A stretch of 14,301 nt of DNA, from positions 1-14,301 of the forward strand of contig DXSO01000022.1 in the NCBI GenBank assembly GCA_019410445.1, given 5' to 3'. Both the position numbers and the translations under genes were made by a program. The notes under the pieces were generated by a model. That model searched no databases. It was not told the origin of the DNA and saw only the letters and a list, made by a program, of their open reading frames with translations. Position 1 is the first letter of the stretch, and every line of letters begins with the position of its first letter. Shown in pieces: positions 1-6,096 of the stretch. This stretch comes from Sutterella sp. Its GTDB lineage: Bacteria > Pseudomonadota > Gammaproteobacteria > Burkholderiales > Burkholderiaceae_F.

Positions 1-1802
1 CGTTTTCCGGCATGCTTTTGAGCGTCATCGGTACGACCGTGTCTGCAGAAGCGATGCCTGCGGATACAAGGCCGGTCGTACGAATTGGGTTGGTGGATAC
101 TTTTTCGCCCAATTTTTATATCGATACTTATGCCGCGACCATTCAATACCTTAAGAAACGTCTGCCGCAGTATCGGTTTGAGTCGGTTGAGTTTGCCAAT
201 GATTCGGCGCTTACGCGTGCAGACGCGCAAGGTTTGGATTTCCTTTTAAGCAGCGCCGGCACATTCGGAGTGCGCGGCAAAGAATTGGGAATGGAGCACA
301 TCGTGATGCGCAAGCGATCCGATGTGAAAAATGCTTCCCGCAGTGTTGCCTCCGTCTTTGTGGTGCGAGCCGACAATGAACAAATCCGAACACTTAAGGA
401 TATGCGGCTTAAACGGGCAGCCGCAACCAACCCTTCCAGCTTTGACGGTTGGCTGATTGCTCTGGACGAGATTGCACAGGCTGGGTTTTCGCCGGAGCGG
501 TTTTTTGCTTCCGTACAATTTACCGAATACAACTATCCGGACGTCATTAGCCGTGTTTTGGTCGGACAGGCTGATGTTGGGGTTCTCACGCGCTGCGAGT
601 TGGAAAAGCTTGAACAACAGGGGTTGGTGGACTCCCAATCCGTCAAGGTCATTAATGCAAAAAATGACGCGCTTGAAGCTTGCAGTCGCTCGTCGGATTT
701 GTATCCAGCTGAAGTAATTGCGGTGTTCCCGCACACCGATGCGCAATTGGCCAAGGCGGTGACGATTGCACTTTTGCAGATGCCCAGTCATGAGCAAAAC
801 GAAGTCAGTTGGGAGTGGGTGACCGTCAATGATTTGGTCAACGTCTCCGGTCTTTTGGAGCGTCTCTCCTTGGGAAGTTTTTCCTATCAGCGTGACTATA
901 CGATTCAGGCGCTTGCCGCTCGGTACTATCGAGAAATCATTTTGATTTTGGCTTTGATCGCTGCCACGATTTTTCATATTCTGCGCGTGGACTCACTCGT
1001 TATGCAGCGAACTCGAGAACTTGTGCGGACGATTGATGAAAAGGAAGCCCTTGTCGAGCGCATGAAACGCACGCAGCAATATCTGCAGATCTTGGAGCGA
1101 AACACCATTGTGAGTCAGCTCTCAAGTTTGTTCGCGCATGAAATGAAGCAGCCGGTAACCAACATCATCAACTATGCGGCCGGGCTCAAAATGCTGCATC
1201 AAAGCGGTCGAGAGAATGCTCAAGCTGTTGAGCAGGCGCTTGGTGCAATCAATGATCAGGCCCATCGAATGGCTCAAATTGTTGATCGCGTACGAGCCTA
1301 TGCCAAGCATGAACCGTTGGCAAAATCCGATTGCGTGTTGGCCGATATCGTCAATACGATGCTTGAAAACTTCCGCTTGGCTCAGAAATCCGTCAGCTCA
1401 ATTGAGGTTGATGTCAGTGAGTCCATTCGGGTTAAGGCCGAGCCGGTGGCGCTTGAATTGTTGCTGCTCAATCTTGTTAAAAATGCCGAACGTGCTGTAG
1501 CAAACATCCCGAAACCTCGGGTGTTCATTGCGGCAGAAGTTGATGCCCGACAGGTTCGCTTGACTGTTTCAGACAACGGTCCTCGGGTGCCGGATGATTT
1601 GTTTGTTCAGCTTGAGCGAATCGGAGGTGTTCAAAGTGCGCAAGGGCTCGGCATGGGATTGGCAATTGCCAAGGGGATTGCCGAAAATCACAATGGACAC
1701 TTGGAATTTTCACGTTCTCAAGGCGGCGGGTTGGCCGTTACGCTTGTAATGACGCTTTCAAACGACGAGACTTACAGTCATGACAAAAAATCTTCTGCCT
1801 GA
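1..1802 (+). CDS. TtrS-like periplasmic-sensing histidine kinase (5' partial)
   Basis: Inner-membrane sensor kinase. Numbering is from the ATG at 12. Residues about 20-285 form a PhnD/TtrS-type periplasmic binding domain, about 308-325 a single membrane helix, then a coiled-coil linker. The H box is FAHEMKQP with His376, the N box is N487-N491, the G2 box is GLGMGL (545-550). As I recall Salmonella TtrS, the H-box region, the LYP stretch and two periplasmic cysteines (Cys195, Cys224) match it. The ATG at 12 is a poor start: it gives a hydrophobic signal remnant without a basic N-region, and the frame stays open to the window edge, so the true start is probably upstream. Oddities: the G1 box reads DNGPR (521-525), with Arg525 in place of the second Gly, and the F box is not recognisable. 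The stop overlaps the response regulator by 23 bases. Family call is firm; the ligand is unknown because no ttrABC genes are visible. Confidence 0.9.
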   Translation, partial: FSGMLLSVIGTTVSAEAMPADTRPVVRIGLVDTFSPNFYIDTYAATIQYLKKRLPQYRFESVEFANDSALTRADAQGLDFLLSSAGTFGVRGKELGMEHIVMRKRSDVKNASRSVASVFVVRADNEQIRTLKDMRLKRAAATNPSSFDGWLIALDEIAQAGFSPERFFASVQFTEYNYPDVISRVLVGQADVGVLTRCELEKLEQQGLVDSQSVKVINAKNDALEACSRSSDLYPAEVIAVFPHTDAQLAKAVTIALLQMPSHEQNEVSWEWVTVNDLVNVSGLLERLSLGSFSYQRDYTIQALAARYYREIILILALIAATIFHILRVDSLVMQRTRELVRTIDEKEALVERMKRTQQYLQILERNTIVSQLSSLFAHEMKQPVTNIINYAAGLKMLHQSGRENAQAVEQALGAINDQAHRMAQIVDRVRAYAKHEPLAKSDCVLADIVNTMLENFRLAQKSVSSIEVDVSESIRVKAEPVALELLLLNLVKNAERAVANIPKPRVFIAAEVDARQVRLTVSDNGPRVPDDLFVQLERIGGVQSAQGLGMGLAIAKGIAENHNGHLEFSRSQGGGLAVTLVMTLSNDETYSHDKKSSA

Positions 1803-2409
1803 CCTTGTTCGCATCGTTGATGATGATTCATCGGTTTGTGCCTCACTGACCTTCATTTTGCAGATTGCCGGTTTCGACGTTGTTTCCTACAACAGCGCCG
1901 ATCAATTTTTAGATCATGCCTCAGATTTGCGTCCCGGTTGCATTCTTTTGGACGTCAAAATGCCCGGCAAGAGCGGATTGGAACTGTTCGATGAAATACG
2001 TTGTCGAAAGATGTTGCTGCCGGTGATTTTTCTTTCCGGGCACGGCGACATTGAGATGGCGGTGCAAACGTTGCATGACGGAGCCTTTGATTTCCTTGTC
2101 AAGCCTGCTGAGCCGGAACGGTTGATTGAGAAAGTGAAAAAAGCCGTTGAGCACTGCAAGGTGATTCGTGGTCAAGCGCAGGAGCAACAGGAAGTGGAAA
2201 AACTCATGGCTCGATTGACCCCGACTGAAACGCAGGTGGCGCAGTTGATGGCCAAGGGGTTGAGTGTCAAGACAATTGCTCAGGTGCTAGATGTAAGCGA
2301 GCAAGCTGTAAAAGGTCATCGTTCGTCCGTGTATCACAAGCTTGATGTGATCAATCCGGTCGAGGTGGCATCCATTGTGGGAGATTGGCAGAGGAGTCGG
2401 CAGCCATGA
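1780..2409 (+). CDS. FixJ/TtrR-family response regulator (receiver + LuxR-type HTH)
   Basis: Cytoplasmic transcription factor, 209 residues, the usual size for FixJ/TtrR/NarL-type regulators. The receiver domain (about 8-122) has the acidic pocket Asp14-16, phospho-acceptor Asp58 in LLDVKMPG, Ser86 and Lys108 in VKP. After a short linker, residues about 146-205 are a LuxR-type helix-turn-helix beginning LTPTETQV. The start lies inside the kinase gene (23-base overlap) and the stop overlaps the ATG of the next flavoprotein gene as ATGA, so the three genes are almost certainly cotranscribed and translationally coupled. It is inferred to be phosphorylated by the upstream kinase and to activate the neighbouring reductase genes; the inverted repeat at 3906-3921 is a candidate binding site. 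Confidence 0.93.
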   Translation: MTKNLLPDLVRIVDDDSSVCASLTFILQIAGFDVVSYNSADQFLDHASDLRPGCILLDVKMPGKSGLELFDEIRCRKMLLPVIFLSGHGDIEMAVQTLHDGAFDFLVKPAEPERLIEKVKKAVEHCKVIRGQAQEQQEVEKLMARLTPTETQVAQLMAKGLSVKTIAQVLDVSEQAVKGHRSSVYHKLDVINPVEVASIVGDWQRSRQP

Positions 2410-3878
2410 CATCGCGCCGAATGCTTTTGAGCGGTATTGCGGCTTCCGTGTTGTCGAACGGACTGAGCCTTCGTTCGCATGCTGAGGAAGTGCAAAACTG
2501 GACTCAAACATATGATGTGATTGTTGTCGGAGGCGGCGGCGCAGGATTGGCAGCAGCCGTTTCTGCCGCTCAGCATAAAGCTTCGGTTTGTCTGATCGAG
2601 AAGCTGCCGTTGTTAGGGGGCGACACGTTGCGCAGTACGGGGTACTTCTCTTGTGTGGAGCCGCGTCGTCAGCGATTGAGTGGTGTGGAGGATTCTTTTG
2701 AGCTGCACTACAAACAAACCATGGAAGCCGGCGGCAACCTTGCTGATCCCAAGATTGTGAGAAAAATGGTGCGGGAAGCGCCGGCCACAGTTGTTTGGCT
2801 TGAGCAATTCGGCGTCCTTTTTCAGGATGCTGTCTATGAGATTTACGGTGCCGGGCATAAGCGCTGTCTTAAACCGCTTCTGCCGCGCGGCACAGCGTAT
2901 GTGCGGGCCTTGAGTCAGGCAGCTGCGGCCCTTGGCGTCAAAACGATGCTGGAAACACGGCTTACCGACATTCACTTTGATGAACAACAAAGGGCAATTG
3001 GTATTTCAGCGATATCAAGCCGCAATGAATTGCTGCAGCTGCGGGCACGCAGGGGGATTGTGCTTGCGTGCGGAGGTTTTGGGGCAAATGCAGACATGGT
3101 TGCCGCAAATGCTCCGATTTTGGCCGGTTTGCCGACAGATAACTCTCCGGGATCCACCGGAGATGCTTTGGTTTTGGCCAAACAATACGGCTTAGCGCTT
3201 GAAGGCTTGAGTTATGTCGAATGCGTGGCGGGAAATCCCCCCGGACGTAAAACACATGCAAGACTGTTCTTGCCCGCTGATTTCATACTCATCAATGACA
3301 ACGGCGAGCGGTTTGTTGAAGAAGACGCATTGAGAGCCGATCTGACGCAAGCAATTCTGAAGCAGCCCAATCGCCGGTGCTTTACGGTTTTTGACAGGCA
3401 AGGTGTCGATCGATTGGATCCGATTTCGCAAAAAGGCCTTTATCAGGCTCTGGTGGCTGATGAGGCTTTCAGTGCCGATACGCTCGAGGAGCTCGCACAT
3501 TTGATGCGGGTGCCAAGTCAACGGTTTGAAGCTGAGGTTGAGCAATACAACAAGTTGAGCGATCAGTCGCCTTTGAATGCATTTCAAGGGAGCAACAAAT
3601 GCTCTCGCGTGGGTTGTACTCCCTTACTGAAAGCACCTTACTGGGCATACGAAGTGGGGTTGACGGTTCACTACACGCCAGGCGGTCTTGTGGTCAATGA
3701 CAGAAGCGAAGTGATGCGAAACGACGGGCGTCCGGTACCAGGACTTTGGGCGGCCGGCGAAGTGACGGGAAGCGTGCATGGTGCCAACCGTCTGGGCGGC
3801 AATGGTTTGGCCGATGCGCTTACGTTCGGGCGATTGGCAGGCCTGTCAGCGGCAAACAGTGAACATGAAAATTTTTAA
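2406..3878 (+). CDS. Tat-exported fumarate-reductase-like flavoprotein (FAD, no heme domain)
   Basis: Predicted periplasmic FAD-dependent ene-reductase, 490 residues. The ATG at 2406 is preferred over the in-frame TTG at 2385: it has GAGGAG nine bases upstream, overlaps the regulator stop and begins with a twin-arginine signal (SRRMLLS, residues 3-9). Dinucleotide-binding motif GGGGAG is at 42-47, and GGDTLRSTG (71-79) matches the flavin/substrate segment of FccA. Aligning by eye to Shewanella FccA, the catalytic Arg402 corresponds to Arg310, His504 to His422 and Arg544 to Arg462 (in HGANRLGGN). The fumarate-binding His365 position is Cys273, and the proton-relay Glu378 and Arg381 are Arg286 and Leu289. 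This fits reduction of an activated double bond in a carboxylate other than fumarate. No CxxCH motif is present, so electrons must come from a separate cytochrome, possibly the one at 5646. Lysine codons are mixed, unlike the next gene. Confidence 0.9.
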   Translation: MTSRRMLLSGIAASVLSNGLSLRSHAEEVQNWTQTYDVIVVGGGGAGLAAAVSAAQHKASVCLIEKLPLLGGDTLRSTGYFSCVEPRRQRLSGVEDSFELHYKQTMEAGGNLADPKIVRKMVREAPATVVWLEQFGVLFQDAVYEIYGAGHKRCLKPLLPRGTAYVRALSQAAAALGVKTMLETRLTDIHFDEQQRAIGISAISSRNELLQLRARRGIVLACGGFGANADMVAANAPILAGLPTDNSPGSTGDALVLAKQYGLALEGLSYVECVAGNPPGRKTHARLFLPADFILINDNGERFVEEDALRADLTQAILKQPNRRCFTVFDRQGVDRLDPISQKGLYQALVADEAFSADTLEELAHLMRVPSQRFEAEVEQYNKLSDQSPLNAFQGSNKCSRVGCTPLLKAPYWAYEVGLTVHYTPGGLVVNDRSEVMRNDGRPVPGLWAAGEVTGSVHGANRLGGNGLADALTFGRLAGLSAANSEHENF

Positions 3879-3905
3879 TTTTTGCTGTTTTTAACGTAAA
3901 AATCA

Positions 3906-3921
3906 ATAAACGGACGTTTAT
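3906..3921. promoter_or_regulatory. Perfect 7+7 inverted repeat, candidate response-regulator operator
   Basis: ATAAACG-GA-CGTTTAT is a perfect palindrome with a 2-base spacer in the 150-base gap between the two flavoprotein genes. Size and symmetry suit a dimeric LuxR-type HTH regulator. If the weak TAACAT at 3944-3949 is the -10 element, the repeat is centred near -42, where class II activators overlap the -35 region. No good -35 hexamer is visible, as expected for an activator-dependent promoter. The assignment to the adjacent regulator is inference. Confidence 0.45.
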
Positions 3922-3943
3922 GTTCTGACGATTTTCTCTTTTC

Positions 3944-3949
3944 TAACAT
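3944..3949 (+). promoter_or_regulatory. Possible -10 element (TAACAT) for the second flavoprotein gene
   Basis: TAACAT is the best sigma70-like -10 candidate in the 3879-4028 gap. TTCTGA at 3923-3928 is a weak -35 with only 15 bases of spacing. It would put the transcript start near 3956 and leave a leader of about 70 bases. Other starts cannot be excluded. Confidence 0.25.
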
Positions 3950-4008
3950 ACGAACAGCAAAAAGCAGGCGAATGGATCAAGGCAAAAGACATTCGTCTGA
4001 TGTTCGTA
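3949..4008 (+). promoter_or_regulatory. Nested inverted repeats in the leader of the second flavoprotein gene
   Basis: TACGAACA (3949-3956) is complementary to TGTTCGTA (4001-4008). Inside it, CGAATG (3969-3974) is complementary to CATTCG (3990-3995). As RNA this would fold into a two-part stem ending just before the GAGGAG ribosome site at 4013-4018. If transcription starts near 3956 only the inner stem would be in the mRNA, and the outer arms would instead be DNA-level symmetry. Confidence 0.3.
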
Positions 4009-4028
4009 ACAAGAGGAGAAGAACAAAA

Positions 4029-5522
4029 ATGTCCGAAGTTATCAATTCACGCCGTACGTTTTTGAAGAGTGCAGCGCTGGGTGGTGCCGCCATGATTGGC
4101 GCCGGTGCTGCTGCTACGGCTCAGGCTGCTCCGAAAAAAGCAGCAGAGTCCACGTATGACTTCGTGATTGTCGGCGCCGGTTGCGGCGGTTTGGTTTGTG
4201 CCATCCGCGCTGCTCAAAACGGCTTGAAGCCGATTTTGATCGAAAAGATGGGTTCTCCTGCCGGCAACACCGTTTATTCGGCCGGTTTCATGCTTGGTGT
4301 TCATACCAAGGCTCAGCAGGCCAAGAACGCCAATGCCAATGACTCGACGGAAAAGTTCTACGAAGACATGATGAAGGTCTCTCAGGGCAAGGGCGACAAG
4401 GCTCTGACCCGCTATGTGGCCGAACATGCCGACGATATGATGAACTGGATGATGGATTATGTCGGTGTTAAGTTTGCCGCTGGCATGAAGTTGGCCTTCC
4501 CGATGCTCGAACGTGCCCATCTGACCGTCGGTGAAGCCAAGCCGGGCGGCAAGCAGCTGGGTAATGTGCTTCTGGCTAAGGCTCGCAAGCTTGGTGTCAA
4601 GATTCAATTCAATACCAAGGTAATTGAACTGCTGACCGATGAAAACACGGGTGCTGTGACTGGTGTGCGTGCTCGCTCCAAGAAGGGCACGGAAATCATC
4701 AACGGCAAGCTTGGTGTGGTCTTGGCAACGGGCGGTTATTCCGCCAACCAGGCCTTGGTTACGCAGTATTGCGGCAGCGCTGCTGCAGGCATGCCGATTC
4801 GCGGTTCTCGCATCATTGCCGGTGAAAATATTGCGCTGACGCAGAAGGTGTTTGCCAAACTGGTCAATGTTGATCAGTATCACTGCGGTCCGATCCATGG
4901 TCCGACCGGAGCAAACCCGCTCAACATCGTCAATAACGGCGTTTGTGTGAGTGCGGATTCGACGGAACGTTTCACTGACGAAGGCAAGACTTACGTACAG
5001 ATGAGTCGTGATACGGCGGCCATGACGAAGGGCAACTGGGCTTACATGATCGTTGATCAGGATACGCACGATCTGAAGAAGCTTGCCAACGACTGGGAAA
5101 GCTACGAGCGCAATAAGGCACCTGTGTTCCAAGCCAATACGATTGAAGAATTGGCAAAGAAGGCCGGTCTTGATCCCAAGAAGTTGGTTGCCGTGATTGA
5201 CGAGTACAACAAGGCTTGCAAGAACAATACGCGCGACAAGCTGACGCCGCCCAACAGCTTGCCGGAAGCTCGACCGGTGCTGAAGGCTCCCTTCTACGCT
5301 GTTCCTTTCCAGGGTGGTATGACGGCAACATTCGGTGGCCCGCTCATCAATACGCGTGCTCAGGTACTCGATACCGAAAACAATGTCATTCGCGGTCTCT
5401 TTGCCATTGGCAACGCTGCTGGCGGTTTGTTCTACGATGACTACGTTGGTGGTGCACAGTTGACCAGTGCTGCAGTGTTCGGCATCGCTGTTGCCGATTT
5501 CATGAAGGCAAGAATGGCTTGA
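4029..5522 (+). CDS. Tat-exported FAD-binding flavoprotein, fumarate-reductase-like, probably highly expressed
   Basis: Predicted periplasmic flavoprotein reductase, 497 residues. The ATG at 4029 is chosen because GAGGAG lies ten bases upstream and the N-terminus is a textbook Tat signal (SRRTFLK, 7-13) with a likely cleavage after AQA at 33. The FAD motif GAGCGG is at 49-54, LATGGYSAN at 232-240, and the C-terminal flavin region GNAAGG at 461-466. Arg327 may match the catalytic Arg402 of FccA. The His504 and Arg544 positions are not conserved: the segment reads MTATFGG (431-437), and NRLGGN is replaced by DYVGGAQLT (471-479). The substrate is therefore probably not a fumarate-like dicarboxylate. 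It has no heme motif; the tetraheme cytochrome downstream is the natural donor. Lysine is almost always AAG after the signal peptide, unlike the flavoprotein before it, which suggests strong expression. Substrate unknown. Confidence 0.9.
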   Translation: MSEVINSRRTFLKSAALGGAAMIGAGAAATAQAAPKKAAESTYDFVIVGAGCGGLVCAIRAAQNGLKPILIEKMGSPAGNTVYSAGFMLGVHTKAQQAKNANANDSTEKFYEDMMKVSQGKGDKALTRYVAEHADDMMNWMMDYVGVKFAAGMKLAFPMLERAHLTVGEAKPGGKQLGNVLLAKARKLGVKIQFNTKVIELLTDENTGAVTGVRARSKKGTEIINGKLGVVLATGGYSANQALVTQYCGSAAAGMPIRGSRIIAGENIALTQKVFAKLVNVDQYHCGPIHGPTGANPLNIVNNGVCVSADSTERFTDEGKTYVQMSRDTAAMTKGNWAYMIVDQDTHDLKKLANDWESYERNKAPVFQANTIEELAKKAGLDPKKLVAVIDEYNKACKNNTRDKLTPPNSLPEARPVLKAPFYAVPFQGGMTATFGGPLINTRAQVLDTENNVIRGLFAIGNAAGGLFYDDYVGGAQLTSAAVFGIAVADFMKARMA

Positions 5523-5540
5523 TCGAGTCGTGAAACTCGC

Positions 5541-5566
5541 AGGTGCATCGCTTACTCGATGCGCCT
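5541..5566 (+). repeat. Stem-loop downstream of flavoprotein gene
   Basis: AGGTGCATCG (5541-5550) pairs with CGATGCGCCT (5557-5566) over ten base pairs with one G-T wobble and a 6-base loop. No T-run follows, so it is not a classic terminator by itself. It may protect the 3' end of the flavoprotein mRNA from exonucleases. Confidence 0.5.
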
Positions 5567-5580
5567 GATTCAGGCATAGG

Positions 5581-5625
5581 CCCCGCTGCGTGCTGATCCC
5601 AGCATCAGCGGGGGAATTTTTATTT
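5581..5625 (+). terminator. Strong Rho-independent terminator after second flavoprotein gene
   Basis: CCCCGCTG (5581-5588) pairs with CAGCGGGG (5606-5613). An inner TGCTG/CAGCA stem (5591-5595 with 5600-5604) closes a 4-base loop. AATTTTTATTT follows. It lies between the flavoprotein and the cytochrome gene 31 bases on, so the cytochrome is either read through at a lower level or has its own promoter. Confidence 0.8.
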
Positions 5626-5645
5626 ACTACCACCGCAACGATCAA

Positions 5646-5999
5646 ATGAATGTGAAAACTTTTCTAGCAGTTTGTGCGGCAGTTGTATGTGCCGGATCTT
5701 TGTCGACAGGCAGCGTGCTAGCCGCAGATGGCATGCCGCTCAAAGGAGCTCATAAGGCGATGAATCTGCCGTGTGAGGCCTGCCATGGCAACATCAAGCC
5801 GCGAGAGATTCCGGAGGAATCGACTTGCATGGCCTGCCATCAAAGTCGAGATGCCGTAAAACAAAAGACAGCCAAGCTCAAGCCCAATCCGCATTACGGT
5901 CACGATGAAACGGTTGAATGCACGGCTTGCCATAAAGAGCATCAGGAAAGCGTCTTGTTGTGTGACGAGTGTCATCAATGGGGTTATAAAACGCCGTAA
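5646..5999 (+). CDS. Small periplasmic tetraheme cytochrome c (FccA heme-domain type)
   Basis: 117-residue exported electron carrier. Residues 1-26 are a Sec signal peptide ending in VLA before ADG. Four CxxCH heme sites are present: 43-47 (CEACH), 61-65 (CMACH), 92-96 (CTACH) and 106-110 (CDECH). His36, His83, His86 and His99 are candidate distal ligands. Spacing and flanking residues closely follow the N-terminal tetraheme domain of Shewanella flavocytochrome c3, including the tail where CTACH and CDECH sit close together. The protein therefore looks like the heme half of a split flavocytochrome, with flavin subunits encoded at 4029-5522 and perhaps 2406-3878. Electrons would come from the quinol pool through a CymA/NrfH-like membrane cytochrome, not seen here. 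No clear Shine-Dalgarno precedes the ATG, so translation may be modest. Confidence 0.93.
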   Translation: MNVKTFLAVCAAVVCAGSLSTGSVLAADGMPLKGAHKAMNLPCEACHGNIKPREIPEESTCMACHQSRDAVKQKTAKLKPNPHYGHDETVECTACHKEHQESVLLCDECHQWGYKTP

Positions 6000-6038
6000 A
6001 GTTCAGCCGGAAGTTTTAATTTCTTGGTGTTTGAATGG

Positions 6039-6066
6039 AAAAAGCCTGGAATCTCCAGGCTTTTTT
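6039..6066. terminator. Bidirectional terminator between cytochrome and proA
   Basis: GCCTGG (6044-6049) pairs with CCAGGC (6055-6060) around a 5-base loop. The stem is flanked by an A-run (6039-6043) and a T-run (6061-6066), so it can work for the + strand cytochrome gene and the - strand proA gene that converge here. Confidence 0.85.
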
Positions 6067-6096
6067 CGTTTCTTTGTTGGCCCAACAGGTCTTTTT

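Noticed and set aside
2385..2405. TTG start for the first flavoprotein
   Set aside because: It lies over the ribosome site; the ATG at 2406 overlaps the regulator stop and has correct spacing to GAGGAG.
3972..4028. Earlier ATG at 3972 for the second flavoprotein
   Set aside because: It would put 19 polar residues before the Tat signal, and the good ribosome site belongs to the ATG at 4029.
4047..5645. 532-codon open frame on the - strand opposite the second flavoprotein and its 3' gap
   Set aside because: It mirrors a strongly codon-biased gene; its translation is rich in His, Arg and Thr with no recognisable domain, and it runs through the terminator hairpins. It is a shadow of the real gene.
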